Positions 21,583-30,343 of a stretch of DNA of 64,000 bases are shown one piece after another. A program made the translations under genes and the position numbers. Numbering within the stretch: position 1 is the stretch's first letter; each line of letters begins with the position of its first letter. The notes under the pieces are model-generated. The model was not told the DNA's origin. It did no database searches and was given only the letters and a program-made list of their open reading frames with translations. Source of the DNA: Perlucidibaca sp. (lineage in GTDB: Bacteria; Pseudomonadota; Gammaproteobacteria; Pseudomonadales; Moraxellaceae); NCBI GenBank assembly GCA_023265995.1, contig JAHFSA010000004.1, positions 158,340-222,339 on the forward strand, in the 5' to 3' direction.

Positions 21583-22128
21583 ATGAAGCAACTGAAGGTG
21601 CTGGCCATAGGTGGCAGCCTGCGCAAGCTGTCGACCAACATGGGGCTGCTGCGCTATGCCCGTGCCAATGCACCGGAAGGCATGAGCGTCGAGATCGCCG
21701 ATCTGTCGCAGGTGCCGTTCTACAACGCCGATATCAGCGAGAAGCCGGCGGCGGTGGTCAGACTGCTGGAGCAGATCGGCCAGGCCGATGCCCTGCTGTT
21801 GGGCTGCCCCGAATACAACTATTCGCTGGCGCCAGCACTCAAGAACGCGCTCGACTGGGCCTCGCGCGAGCCGGAAAACCGGCTGCTGGCGGGCAAGCCG
21901 ACGGCCATCATGGGCTCCGGCGGCGGCATGGGCACCTCGCGTGCGCAATATCATCTGCGCCAGGTCTCGGTGTTTCTCGACCTGCGTCTGCTGAACCGTC
22001 CCGAGGTGTTCTGCAATGCCTTTGCCGGCACTTTCGATGCCGACAGCAACCTCATCGACGAGCGTGTCCAGGGCCTGATCGTGCAGCAGCTGGCGGCTCT
22101 CCAGAGCTGGGCCGCGCAACTGGACTGA
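21583..22128 (+). CDS. NADPH-dependent FMN reductase family protein
   Basis: A 181-residue flavodoxin-fold flavin/quinone reductase of the ChrR/YieF type. The FMN phosphate-binding motif is AIGGSLRKLSTNMGLLRYA at the N-terminus. LLLGCPEYNYSLAPALKNALDWASR near residue 75 and PTAIMGSGGGMGTSRAQYHLRQVSVFLDLRLL near residue 105 are the family hallmarks. An in-frame ATG at 21559 overlaps the upstream stop, but AAGGAG at 21571-21576 is ideally spaced for ATG 21583, which is chosen. Homologues reduce quinones and chromate. With chrA 1 kb upstream this is suggestive only. Confidence 0.88.
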   Translation: MKQLKVLAIGGSLRKLSTNMGLLRYARANAPEGMSVEIADLSQVPFYNADISEKPAAVVRLLEQIGQADALLLGCPEYNYSLAPALKNALDWASREPENRLLAGKPTAIMGSGGGMGTSRAQYHLRQVSVFLDLRLLNRPEVFCNAFAGTFDADSNLIDERVQGLIVQQLAALQSWAAQLD

Positions 22129-22164
22129 GCAGTTGGCGGCCCGCCGGCGCTGTCAGCCCGGGGC

Positions 22165-22773
22165 TCAGGCCGCAGCCAGATCCTGAATGGCGCCTTCGGC
22201 GCTGGCCAGTGCCTGGTTGCGGGCTTCCTCGCCGATGGCCAGACCTTCGGCGCGGATGATGCTGACGTCGGTGATGCCGACAAAGCCCAGCAGCGTGCGC
22301 AGATAGTCTTCCTGGAAGTCCAGGGCGCTCAGGTTGGTCGAGTAGACGCCGCCGCGTGCCGAGACGATGTAGACCCGCTTGCCACCGGCCAGGCCTACCG
22401 GGCCTTCAGCGGTGTAACGGAAGGTCTTGCCGGCCTGCAGGACGCGGTCGAACCAGGCCTTGAGCTGACTCGGAATGCTGAAGTTGTACATCGGTGCGCC
22501 GATCACCAGGATGTCCGCAGCCAGGAATTCGGCCAGCAGCGTGTCGGTGACAGCGGCTTCGGCCTGCTGTGCCGGCGTCTGCTGATCCGCAGGCTGGCCC
22601 ATGGCGATCAGGGCGTCGGCCGAGAGATGGCCGGGTGCCGAGGCGGCGAGGTCACGGTGAGTCACTTCCAGATCGGCGTGGTCGTGCTGCAGGCGCTGCA
22701 CGATCTGGGTCGTCAGCTTGCGGGTGATGGACTGGCTTTCGAAGAGGCCGCTATCCAGGTGCAGTAGTTTCAT
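22165..22773 (-). CDS. azoR: FMN-dependent NADH:quinone reductase / azoreductase AzoR
   Basis: A 202-residue AzoR-type flavodoxin-fold enzyme. MKLLHLDSGLFESQSITRKLT is the FMN-binding N-terminus. Further motifs are LAADILVIGAPMYNFSIPSQLKAWFDRVLQAGKTFRYT (residues about 88-125) and VYIVSARGGVYS. It reduces quinones and azo dyes with NADH. It is divergent from a LysR-type gene (146-base gap), the classic layout in which the regulator controls azoR. CGGAG lies 9 bases upstream of the ATG. Confidence 0.93.
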   Translation of the reverse strand: MKLLHLDSGLFESQSITRKLTTQIVQRLQHDHADLEVTHRDLAASAPGHLSADALIAMGQPADQQTPAQQAEAAVTDTLLAEFLAADILVIGAPMYNFSIPSQLKAWFDRVLQAGKTFRYTAEGPVGLAGGKRVYIVSARGGVYSTNLSALDFQEDYLRTLLGFVGITDVSIIRAEGLAIGEEARNQALASAEGAIQDLAAA

Positions 22774-22882
22774 GATCTTGCTCCGTTGCTTGAGTCGGGC
22801 CTGGGCGGGATGTATTCCTGCGAGGCGATGGAGCAACAATAGATTCGATACGCGATTGCAACTAGACGGATATTTCTGGAAT

Positions 22883-22906
22883 CATTGTCCCATTAACGGA
22901 ACAATG
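22883..22906. promoter_or_regulatory. LysR-type operator candidate between azoR and its divergent regulator
   Basis: Inverted arms CATTGT (22883-22888) and ACAATG (22901-22906) around 12 bases, with one further matching base pair inside. It lies 14 bases upstream of the LysR gene start. The size and position fit an autoregulatory LysR site. Confidence 0.5.
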
Positions 22907-22919
22907 GTGAGCGATCGAC

Positions 22920-23873
22920 ATGCATGACCTCAACGATCTCTACTATTTCGCGCAAGTCGCCGAGCACGGCAGCTTCACGGCCGCGGCCCAGGCTCTGGGT
23001 CTGCCCAAGTCGACGCTGAGCCGGCGCATTTCGAGGCTGGAAGAGCAGCTCGACATCCGCCTCATCCATCGCACCACCCGCCGTCTGACCCTGACCGACA
23101 TCGGGCGGGCCTATCTGGCGCACTGCAAGGGGGTGCTGGATGCCGCCGAGGCCGCCAATGCGGTGGTGCAGCAGGTGCAGGGCGAGCCGCGCGGCAAGGT
23201 GGTGGTGAGCTGCCCGATGCCGATGTCGGCCACACTGCTGGCGCGGGCGATTCCGGAGTTCATGGCGCGCTACCCCAAGGTTGTCGTCGAGCTGGAGGCG
23301 ACCAATCACCGTGTCGATCTCATGAGCGAAGGCGTGGATGTCGCCATCCGCGTGCGCCCGGCGCTGGATGATTCGTCGCTGGTGCTGCGCCGGCTGGGCA
23401 GCAGTCACGGTGATCTGGTGGCCAGCCCGGCGCTGCTCGCCGAGTTCGGTGCGCCGCAGCATCCGGTCGATCTGGCGCGCTTCCCCAGCCTGTCGCAGCG
23501 CTTCGCCGATGGCCGCCATCGGCTGGCGCTGACCAACTCCGCTGGCGAGGAAATGACGGTGTCGCTGACCCCGCGCCTGATGACGGATGACATGTGGGTG
23601 CTGCGCGAGGCTGCTGTCGCCGGCGTCGGCATCGTCATGCTGCCGCGCTCGATCTGTCACGAGCAGCTGGCCTCCGGCGAGCTGGTGACGCTGCTGCCCG
23701 AGTGGCGTCTGCCGCCCGGCCAGATTCATGCCGTCTACCTGCACCGGCGCGGCCTGCTGCCGGCGGTCCGCCACTTCATCGATTTCCTGGTCGAACGCTT
23801 GCCGCAGCTCGGACAGGAGCTGGGCCTGATCTGTCCGGAGGATGATGGCGGGCACAGGCGAGTCGACGCATGA
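22920..23873 (+). CDS. LysR-family transcriptional regulator, divergent from azoR
   Basis: A 317-residue LysR regulator. The winged helix-turn-helix is at residues 3-62 (LNDLYYFAQVAEHGSFTAAAQALGLPKSTLSRRISRLEEQLDIRLIHRTTRRLTLTDIG). The rest is the periplasmic-binding-like effector domain (GKVVVSCPMPMSATLLARAIPEFMARYPKV, DVAIRVRPALDDSSLVLRRLG). It belongs to the large AaeR/DsdC-like group that typically controls an adjacent divergent oxidoreductase, here azoR. The effector is unknown. Start ATG 22920 gives MHDLNDLYYF, the usual distance to the HTH. Confidence 0.92.
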   Translation: MHDLNDLYYFAQVAEHGSFTAAAQALGLPKSTLSRRISRLEEQLDIRLIHRTTRRLTLTDIGRAYLAHCKGVLDAAEAANAVVQQVQGEPRGKVVVSCPMPMSATLLARAIPEFMARYPKVVVELEATNHRVDLMSEGVDVAIRVRPALDDSSLVLRRLGSSHGDLVASPALLAEFGAPQHPVDLARFPSLSQRFADGRHRLALTNSAGEEMTVSLTPRLMTDDMWVLREAAVAGVGIVMLPRSICHEQLASGELVTLLPEWRLPPGQIHAVYLHRRGLLPAVRHFIDFLVERLPQLGQELGLICPEDDGGHRRVDA

Positions 23874-23960
23874 TCAGGTCGATCAAGCAGCAGCGAGCGG
23901 ATTCGATGATAATGGCGGCCATGCTGTCGCGGCCGTTGCGGCCACGGCCATCATCACGTC

Positions 23961-24308
23961 ATGGTTGCAGGTGAACTCTTGAATAGCGCGCTGTTCTTCA
24001 TTTTCTTCTTTTCGCCGGCGGTGATCGCCGCGACGGTGATCTTCTGGGCCTGGCTGGCGGCTTTCCTCTGCGCCTACGGCAACCGTCAGTGGGTCTGGGG
24101 TACGGCGGTGCTGCTGCTGTTGCCGCTGGCGCTGCCCTACAGCCTGCTCTATCGCGAGCAGGCCGCGTATCCGCGCCGTCTGCTGCTGATCGCCTTCCTG
24201 CTGTTGCTGCCGCCTCTGGCGTATGCCCTGCTCAATGGCTGGTTCGCGGCCGATGCCGTGCCGCCGGTGCTGTCGCTGCCGTTGCCGCAGCAGGGTGCGA
24301 TGTCCTGA
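23961..24308 (+). CDS. Small hydrophobic membrane protein
   Basis: A 115-residue protein of unknown function with about three to four membrane segments: ALFFIFFFSPAVIAATVIFWAWLAAFLCAYG, WGTAVLLLLPLALPYSLLY and LLLIAFLLLLPPLAYALLNGW. It has positive residues in the loops. The start could be ATG 23961 or TTG 23979, the latter having AGGTGA just upstream. Either gives the same first membrane segment. It lies between the LysR gene and a convergent CAP-domain gene. I do not recognise a family. Confidence 0.6.
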   Translation: MVAGELLNSALFFIFFFSPAVIAATVIFWAWLAAFLCAYGNRQWVWGTAVLLLLPLALPYSLLYREQAAYPRRLLLIAFLLLLPPLAYALLNGWFAADAVPPVLSLPLPQQGAMS

Positions 24309-24344
24309 GCTCCGGGGCGCAGCCGCGCCCTGAAAGCCCGGAGC
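24309..24344. terminator. Hairpin between convergent membrane-protein and CAP-domain genes
   Basis: Arms GCTCCGGG (24309-24316) and CCCGGAGC (24337-24344), with an alternative inner GGGCGC/GCGCCC stem. There is no T tract, so termination would be weak or factor-dependent. Confidence 0.35.
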
Positions 24345-24345
24345 C

Positions 24346-24858
24346 TTAGAGCAGGGTGCCGAAGATCTGTGTCCAGTAGAGCTCGTATTCGTCAGTGGAG
24401 CGGGCAATGGCCACCCCGGTTTCGCGCAGTGCGCAATCGACGATATTGACTCGATGGTGGGGGCTGTTCATCCAGCCGCGCACGGCTTCCGGCGCGGTCA
24501 TCTGGCCGGCGGCGACATTCTCGGCGGCGTTCTGATAGACATAGCCGACGTCGTCCAGGCGAGGGCCGAGCTGCTTGCCGTCGCTGCTTTCGTGGCGCAG
24601 TTCATGATGACTGGCCATGTCATCGCTCTGCCGATGCGCCGCCACGGTGAGAATCCTGTTCGGGCGTACCGGCGGGCATCCGACCTGCTGACGCTGGACA
24701 TTGATCAGGGCGATCACCTGATTTGCCAGGTCCTGCATCTCCCGGTCAACGGCGGGCGCGGTTGACGTGCCGGCGTAGGGCCTGGCGACGGGTGTGGCAG
24801 CGTGGCCGGAGCCGCTGGCCAGCAGCAGCGCGCACAGCGGCATGATCAGGTGCTTCAT
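24346..24858 (-). CDS. CAP-domain (SCP/PR-1-like) secreted protein
   Basis: A 170-residue exported protein with signal peptide [20 protein letters not shown]. The CAP domain starts near residue 45 with [58 protein letters not shown]. It ends with [42 protein letters not shown] and [10 protein letters not shown]. The CAP His/Glu signature residues (H, E, H in AENV and SPHHR) are present. Bacterial CAP proteins are surface or periplasmic and of unsettled function. Its ATG overlaps the dxs stop (ATGA), so it is translationally coupled to dxs. The longer open frame upstream is dxs sequence in another frame. Confidence 0.85.
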   Translation of the reverse strand: MKHLIMPLCALLLASGSGHAATPVARPYAGTSTAPAVDREMQDLANQVIALINVQRQQVGCPPVRPNRILTVAAHRQSDDMASHHELRHESSDGKQLGPRLDDVGYVYQNAAENVAAGQMTAPEAVRGWMNSPHHRVNIVDCALRETGVAIARSTDEYELYWTQIFGTLL

Positions 24859-26777
24859 GAAACGACCTCTGGCAGACGCTGCCTGATCGCGGTGGCGATG
24901 CCGGTGGCATCCAGTCCGCACTCGGCCAGCATCTCGGCAGGCGAGGCATGTTCGATGTAGGCGTCACGGATGCCCAGATGCAGCACCGGCACGGTGATGC
25001 CGGCGGCGCTGAGGAATTCGCTGACGGCCGAGCCGGCGCCGCCGGCAATGGCGTGCTCCTCGATCGTCACCAGCAGGCCATGGCTGGTGGCGAGTTCGCG
25101 CACCAGGGTCTCATCCAGCGGTTTCACGAAACGCATGTCGGCGACCGTGGCATTGACCACGCCGGCGCCGGCCAGTTGTTCGGCCGCCTGCAGGGCGTCG
25201 CCGAGGCGGGCGCCGAAGTTCAGGATGGCCACCTGCGAGCCCTCGCGGCGGATCACGCCCTTGCCCAGTGTCACCGCCTGCAGCGTGCGGTCGATGCTGG
25301 TGCCGGGGCCGGTGCCGCGCGGGTAGCGCACGGCGGCCGGGCCGGGGAAGTGGTAGGCGGTGTTGAGCAGCAGACGGCACTCGTTCTCGTCGCTGGGCAC
25401 GGCAATCACCATGTTCGGGATGCAGCGCAGAAAGGCGATGTCGTAGGCACCGGCATGGGTCGGGCCGTCTTCGCCGACCAGACCGGCGCGGTCGAGGCCG
25501 AAGGTGACGTCGAGGTTCTGCAGGGCGACATCGTGGATGAGCTGGTCATAGCCGCGCTGCAGGAAGGTCGAGTAGATCGCCACCACCGGCTTCAGGCCTT
25601 CGCAGGCGAGGCCGGCGGCAAAGGTCACGGCATGCTGCTCGGCGATCGCGACATCGTGGTAGCGCTCGGGGTATTCGGCGGCGAAACGCACCATGCCCGA
25701 GCCTTCGCACATGGCCGGGGTGATGCCGACGAGACGCACGTCCTGACCGGCCATGTCGCAGAGCCAGTCGCCGAAGACATCGGAGTATTTCTTCCTGGGC
25801 GCGCTCGGTGCCGTTACCACGGTGCTGGTGCGCTGGGCCGCGGGCGCGATCTTGGTGATGGCGTGATAGCCGATGGGGTCGGCCTCGGCGGGCGCGAAGC
25901 CCTTGCCCTTGGTGGTGAAGACGTGCAGCAGCTGCGGGCCCTTGGCGGCACGCAGGTTCTCGATGGTCGCCACCAGCTCTTCGAGGTTGTGACCGTCGAT
26001 GGGACCGACGTAGTTGAAGCCTATGGACTCGAACAGCGCGCCCGGCGAGTCGGTGACCAGGGTCTTCATGCTCTCTTCGGTGCGGCGCGCGAAGTTCATC
26101 GCGGTCGGCATGGACTGCAGCACGCGCTTGCCGCCCTCGCGGATGGCGATGTAGCTCTTGCTCGCCCAGATGCGCGAGAAGTAGTTCGACAGCCCGCCCA
26201 CCGCCTTCGAGATCGACATCTGGTTGTCGTTGAGGATGACCAGCATGTTGGCGTTCTGGTGTGCGGCGTCGTTGAGCGCCTCGAATGCCATGCCGGCGGT
26301 CATGGCGCCATCGCCGATGACCGCGACGATCTTGCGGTTGCTGCCGGTGAGCTGGGCGCCACGGGCCATGCCGAGAGCCGCCGAGATCGAGGTCGAGGAG
26401 TGACCGACGCCGAAGGTGTCGTACTCGGACTCTTCGCGACGCGGGAAGGCGGCGAGGCCGTCCTTCTGGCGGATGCTCAGCATCCGCTCCTTGCGGCCGG
26501 TCAGGATCTTGTGCGGATAGGCCTGATGGCCGACATCCCAGACCAGGCGATCGGACGGGGTGTTGTAGACGTAGTGCAGGGCGATGGTCAGTTCCACGAC
26601 GCCGAGGCCGGCACCGAAATGGCCGCCAGTCTGGCCGGTGCACCAGAGCAGGTATTCGCGCAGTTCGCGCGCCAGCTCGGGCAGGGCATCCTCCGGCAGC
26701 TCGCGCAGCTTGTCCGGCGTCGGCACCTGATCCAGGAGCGGCGTATGCGGGCGGCTGAGCGGAATTTCGTGGAACAT
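24855..26777 (-). CDS. dxs: 1-deoxy-D-xylulose-5-phosphate synthase
   Basis: The 640-residue thiamine-diphosphate enzyme of the MEP isoprenoid pathway makes DXP from pyruvate and glyceraldehyde 3-phosphate. Motifs: [35 protein letters not shown], the ThDP motif [38 protein letters not shown], and the transketolase-type pyrimidine-binding domain with [18 protein letters not shown]-like residues ([30 protein letters not shown]). Start ATG 26777 gives [16 protein letters not shown]. The TTG one codon upstream is less likely. It lies downstream of xseB-ispA in one operon, as is usual in gammaproteobacteria. Confidence 0.97.
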   Translation of the reverse strand: MFHEIPLSRPHTPLLDQVPTPDKLRELPEDALPELARELREYLLWCTGQTGGHFGAGLGVVELTIALHYVYNTPSDRLVWDVGHQAYPHKILTGRKERMLSIRQKDGLAAFPRREESEYDTFGVGHSSTSISAALGMARGAQLTGSNRKIVAVIGDGAMTAGMAFEALNDAAHQNANMLVILNDNQMSISKAVGGLSNYFSRIWASKSYIAIREGGKRVLQSMPTAMNFARRTEESMKTLVTDSPGALFESIGFNYVGPIDGHNLEELVATIENLRAAKGPQLLHVFTTKGKGFAPAEADPIGYHAITKIAPAAQRTSTVVTAPSAPRKKYSDVFGDWLCDMAGQDVRLVGITPAMCEGSGMVRFAAEYPERYHDVAIAEQHAVTFAAGLACEGLKPVVAIYSTFLQRGYDQLIHDVALQNLDVTFGLDRAGLVGEDGPTHAGAYDIAFLRCIPNMVIAVPSDENECRLLLNTAYHFPGPAAVRYPRGTGPGTSIDRTLQAVTLGKGVIRREGSQVAILNFGARLGDALQAAEQLAGAGVVNATVADMRFVKPLDETLVRELATSHGLLVTIEEHAIAGGAGSAVSEFLSAAGITVPVLHLGIRDAYIEHASPAEMLAECGLDATGIATAIRQRLPEVVS

Positions 26778-26807
26778 CAATCAATCATCCTGACGCGGAG
26801 TGCGGCA

Positions 26808-26813
26808 ATTATA
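26808..26813 (-). promoter_or_regulatory. Candidate -10 element (TATAAT) for dxs
   Basis: A perfect TATAAT lies on the minus strand in the 61-base ispA-dxs gap, 31 bases upstream of the dxs ATG. No clear -35 is seen at 17 bases, so an internal dxs promoter is only possible. Confidence 0.35.
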
Positions 26814-26838
26814 CCTGTGGCGGCGCCGGCCTGCTTGA

Positions 26839-27729
26839 CTAGTGGTCGCGTGCCATGAGGAAGCGCGCCAGCTCGCGCAGGGGGTCGGCTTCGCTGCCCA
26901 GCGGCGCGAGTGCGGCCAGGGCCTGCCCGGTGAGTTCGCGGGCCAGATCGCGGGCCGCGTCGAGGCCGAGCAGGGCCGGGTAGGTCGACTTCTGCAGGGC
27001 GGCATCGGCGCCGGAGCGTTTGCCGAGCACGGCGGTATCGCCGATGACATCGAGCACGTCGTCATGGACCTGGAAGGCCAGGCCGAGGCGGTCGGCATAG
27101 CGGTCTATGGCATCCAGCGTGGCCTGATCGGCGCCGCCGGCGAGCGCGCCGAGCACGGCTGCGGCGCGAATGAGGGCTCCGGTCTTGTGGCGATGCACGG
27201 CTTCCAGCGGTTCCAGCGCCAGTCGGCAGCCTTCGGCCGCGAGGTCGAGCTGCTGGCCGACGACCATGTCGAAGGCGGCTTCGGCCAGGCGTCCGGTCTG
27301 TGCCGCGCGCACGGCCGCCGAGCGCGGGCTCGTGGCGATGCTGCGGAAGGCCAGTGCCTGCAAGGCGTCGCCGGCGAGCAGCGCGGTGGCTTCGTCGAAC
27401 TGGCGATGGCAGGTGGGCTGGCCGCGGCGCAGGTCGTCGTCATCCATGCAGGGCAGGTCGTCATGCACCAGCGAGTAGCCGTGAATGCACTCGACCGCGA
27501 TGGCGGCGCTGTCGGCATCGCTCCAGCTGCCGCCGGCGGCCATGCAGGCGCCCCAGGCCAGCGCCGGGCGCACGCGCTTGCCGCCGTTCTGCATGGCATA
27601 GGCGATGGCCTCGATGAGGCGGCGATCGAGATGATTCTGCTGCGCCAGGAAGTCGGCGAAGATCAGCGGGAAGTGTTCCCGGGCATCGTGCAGGAGCGTG
27701 GGCTGGGGGGCGGACACGGCGTCAGGCAT
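26839..27729 (-). CDS. ispA: Polyprenyl (farnesyl) diphosphate synthase IspA
   Basis: A 296-residue trans-prenyltransferase that makes geranyl/farnesyl diphosphate. The first Asp-rich motif is [25 protein letters not shown] (residues about 85-105), with the chain-length region just ahead of it. [11 protein letters not shown] is near residue 47. The second Asp-rich motif is [15 protein letters not shown] near residue 220, preceded by [14 protein letters not shown]. Start ATG 27729 is chosen ([13 protein letters not shown]). It overlaps the xseB end by 8 bases and gives a length near the E. coli protein (299). Longer in-frame starts would overlap most of the upstream gene's tail. Confidence 0.95.
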   Translation of the reverse strand: MPDAVSAPQPTLLHDAREHFPLIFADFLAQQNHLDRRLIEAIAYAMQNGGKRVRPALAWGACMAAGGSWSDADSAAIAVECIHGYSLVHDDLPCMDDDDLRRGQPTCHRQFDEATALLAGDALQALAFRSIATSPRSAAVRAAQTGRLAEAAFDMVVGQQLDLAAEGCRLALEPLEAVHRHKTGALIRAAAVLGALAGGADQATLDAIDRYADRLGLAFQVHDDVLDVIGDTAVLGKRSGADAALQKSTYPALLGLDAARDLARELTGQALAALAPLGSEADPLRELARFLMARDH

Positions 27730-27997
27730 CGTCACGCGCGGGGCTGAAGGGCTGGCTGTCGACGCTGCCGTCGGCACGCGCCAGCAGCAGGCTGACTTTC
27801 TGCTCGGCCTGGTCCAGCGCCTGCTGGCATTGGCGGGTCAGCTGCACGCCGGACTCGAAGGCCTTGAGCGCTTCTTCCAGCGACAGCTCGCCACCCTCGA
27901 GGCGGTGCACCTGCTGCTCCAGTTCGGCCAGGGCCTTTTCAAAGTCCAGCGGGCTGTCGGCTGATGTGGTCTTGCTTGCAGCGGGGGAGGTGGTCAT
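27722..27997 (-). CDS. xseB: Exodeoxyribonuclease VII small subunit
   Basis: A 91-residue XseB, the small helical subunit of exonuclease VII. The core is [55 protein letters not shown] (residues about 18-72), a full match to the family pattern. The C-terminal tail is short and acidic. ATG 27997 has CGGAG 9 bases upstream. It is the first gene of the xseB-ispA-dxs operon. Confidence 0.94.
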   Translation of the reverse strand: MTTSPAASKTTSADSPLDFEKALAELEQQVHRLEGGELSLEEALKAFESGVQLTRQCQQALDQAEQKVSLLLARADGSVDSQPFSPARDDA

Positions 27998-28099
27998 GGC
28001 GGCACTCCGGGCATCCTGAGCGCGAACGGTAGCCGCTGCCGTGGCGACGGTCAACGCGCCATCACGGCGTGCTGCCGGCACCACGGCGGATCGCCGCGC

Positions 28100-30211
28100 T
28101 CAGAAGGCGACGCGGAAGCCGGCCACGAAGCCGCGACCGGGGGCCGGAGCCTCATCCTTGACGAAGGAGGTGGCGCGGCGGATGTCGTCATCGAGCAGGT
28201 TGTTGGCGCGCAGGAACAGCGAGGCTTCGCGGCTGATCGGCAGACGATAACTGACGTCGGCATTGAGCAGGTTGTAGCCGTTGGTGCGGGTTTCCAGGCT
28301 GGCAATGCGGTCCTGGTCGCTGACGCGAGTGAAGCTGAGGTTGCCGCTCAGGCGCTGGTAGTGGCCATGCAGGCTGACGCCGTAGCGTGTCGGCGTCATG
28401 CGCGGCAGGCTGCGGCCGCTGGCGCCGGCATCGCTGTCGAGCTGGCCGCGCACGCTGTCGCTGAACACGCGCGTGCTCAGCTGCATCGGGCCGCTGTCGA
28501 GCACGGCGTAGCTGGCGGCGGCCTCATAGCCGTGGAAGACCGCATCGGCCTGGCGGTAGTTTACGAGCAGGAAGTCGCCGGCCGGGTCCGGAGTGCCGCT
28601 GGCATCGACACGGTCGGCGCTGCCATTGCTGTCGCTGTCGACCTCGCTGGTATAGATGTAGTCCTTGACGCGCTTGTAGAACAGGCTGCCTTCAAGGGTC
28701 ACGCGGCCCTGGTGGTGATCGAGGCCGATCTCGACATCATTGGCGCGTTCCTTGCGCAGGGTGTTGCTGCCCTGCTCGAAGGTGGCGGTGGCGCCATGCG
28801 GGCCGTTGGCGTACAGCTCCTCGGCCGCCGGCGTGCGCTCGGCATGGCTGGCGGTGGCCTTGAAGTGGGTGTCGGCACCGAGATTGACGATGCCGCCGGC
28901 GGAGTAGCTGAAGGGCCGGAAGCGGCGCGACGGCTGGCCGCCATCGGGCGCGTGATTGTCATCCTCGAGACGCGCACCGAGCTCCAGCTTGCCGAAGGGC
29001 AGCGGCTTTTCCTCGACCATGAAGACGCCGACCTGGCGACTCTGCACCGGCGGCACATAGGCCTCGTCACCCAGCGCGGAGAAGTCACGATAGCCGCCCT
29101 GCATGCCGATCACGCCACGGAAGCCGGCGACGGCCTTGTGCACGGCCTCGACGCGGGCCTGCGACTGATCATTGTGGAAACGGGTGCCGGGCGTGGCGGC
29201 ATCTTCGTATTCGGTGTGCCGGTAGTGCGAGTTGCCGACGCGCAGGCGCAGCGACTCCAGATTGTCGGTCGGGTTGCGCAGCAGCGCCTGGGCGTCGACA
29301 CGGGTCTGATGCATGTCAATGAAGGCCGCCGGTTCCACCGGCAGGCCGTAGCGGCTGTCGTACTGGCTGAGCGCCAGCCCGTAGGCATCGCCGTTATCGT
29401 TGATGTGGCTGTAGGACACGGCGCCCGAGTCGAGCTCGGTGGCGCTGTTGGCAAGGCGACCGCGACTGCCGCTGCCGTCGCTGCCTGCGGTGCCGGGAAT
29501 GCGGTAGTCATCGCTGCTGCTGTGATTGATGTCGGCATGCAGCTGATGCGGCCCGCTGCCATAGTTGAAGTCGCCAGCCAGACCGCGCTCTCCGGCGTTG
29601 CTGCCGGCCTGGCCTTCGATCTGGCCGCTGAAGCCGGGGGTGACATCCAGCGCCAGGCGGTTGTCGTTGACGTTGACCACGCCGCCGACGGCGCTGCTGC
29701 CGTAGAGCAGGGTGGCGGGGCCCTTGATGACCTCGATCTGCTGCGCCTGCAGCGGGTTGATGGTGACCGCGTGATCGGGGCTGAGGTCGGAGACATCCAT
29801 GGCGCTGACGCCATTGCTCAGCACCTCCACGCGTGGACCGGCCTGGCCGCGTATGACGGGGCGTCCGGCGCCCATGCCGAAATCGGTGGTGGAGATGCCC
29901 GGCTCCTGCTCCAGCGTCTGGCCCAGGGTGCCGCGCTTCCTCGATTGCAGTTCTTCGCCGGCGAGCACGCTGACCGGCTGCACCAGCTCGTCGGCGGTGC
30001 GTCCCAGCGGACTGGCGGTGACGGTGATTTCCAGCAGCGGCTTGCCTTCGACCAGGGTGTCATCGCTGCTGGCGGTGGTGCTGCCCGCAGTGGCTGCGCC
30101 GGCGAGACCGCTGCCGACCAGCAGCAGCGCGGCGATGGGCGCGGCTGCGAGCGGGAAGTGCAGTGTCAGGGGCTGGCGGGAAAGATGGGCGAGGGGGTGC
30201 ATGCGTTGCAT
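28100..30211 (-). CDS. znuD: TonB-dependent outer-membrane receptor, probably zinc-type (ZnuD-like)
   Basis: A 703-residue outer-membrane receptor. The signal peptide is LTLHFPLAAAPIAALLLVGSGLAGAATA. The TonB box region and plug are LLEITVTASPLGRTADELVQPVSVLAGEELQSRKRGTLGQTLEQEPGISTTDFGMGAGRPVIRGQAGPRVEVLSNG. The plug ends VIKGPATLLYGSSAVGGVVNV. The 22-strand barrel finishes with an aromatic residue (FVAGFRVAF). It resembles the ZnuD group of zinc receptors. A perfect 13-base Zur-type core (30241-30253) lies 30 bases upstream of the start, which supports zinc regulation. An ATG three codons downstream (30202) is an alternative start. The znuABC genes are not in the window. Confidence 0.85.
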   Translation of the reverse strand: MQRMHPLAHLSRQPLTLHFPLAAAPIAALLLVGSGLAGAATAGSTTASSDDTLVEGKPLLEITVTASPLGRTADELVQPVSVLAGEELQSRKRGTLGQTLEQEPGISTTDFGMGAGRPVIRGQAGPRVEVLSNGVSAMDVSDLSPDHAVTINPLQAQQIEVIKGPATLLYGSSAVGGVVNVNDNRLALDVTPGFSGQIEGQAGSNAGERGLAGDFNYGSGPHQLHADINHSSSDDYRIPGTAGSDGSGSRGRLANSATELDSGAVSYSHINDNGDAYGLALSQYDSRYGLPVEPAAFIDMHQTRVDAQALLRNPTDNLESLRLRVGNSHYRHTEYEDAATPGTRFHNDQSQARVEAVHKAVAGFRGVIGMQGGYRDFSALGDEAYVPPVQSRQVGVFMVEEKPLPFGKLELGARLEDDNHAPDGGQPSRRFRPFSYSAGGIVNLGADTHFKATASHAERTPAAEELYANGPHGATATFEQGSNTLRKERANDVEIGLDHHQGRVTLEGSLFYKRVKDYIYTSEVDSDSNGSADRVDASGTPDPAGDFLLVNYRQADAVFHGYEAAASYAVLDSGPMQLSTRVFSDSVRGQLDSDAGASGRSLPRMTPTRYGVSLHGHYQRLSGNLSFTRVSDQDRIASLETRTNGYNLLNADVSYRLPISREASLFLRANNLLDDDIRRATSFVKDEAPAPGRGFVAGFRVAF

Positions 30212-30240
30212 CCGGAACTATCGTGGTGATCGATAGTATG

Positions 30241-30253
30241 GTTATATTATAAC
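30241..30253. promoter_or_regulatory. Zur-box-like operator upstream of the TonB receptor
   Basis: GTTATATTATAAC is a perfect 13-base palindrome around a central T and equals the core of the proteobacterial Zur box (TGTTATANTATAACA) except for the outermost base on each side. It lies 30 bases from the receptor start. Confidence 0.7.
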
Positions 30254-30259
30254 GTATGC

Positions 30260-30285
30260 AAGCATGCTTACATGTAGGCATGCCT
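30260..30285. repeat. Paired 10-bp palindromes AAGCATGCTT and AGGCATGCCT
   Basis: Two self-complementary 10-mers at 30260-30269 and 30276-30285, with centres 16 bases apart and ACATGT between them, next to the Zur-box-like site and upstream of the DUF697-like gene. This may be a second operator or a promoter element of the plus-strand gene. Confidence 0.45.
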
Positions 30286-30343
30286 GTAGCAAGGCTCTCG
30301 CGCTATCATGGGCGCCACTTATGTCCGGGGCAGGGAGTGTGCA

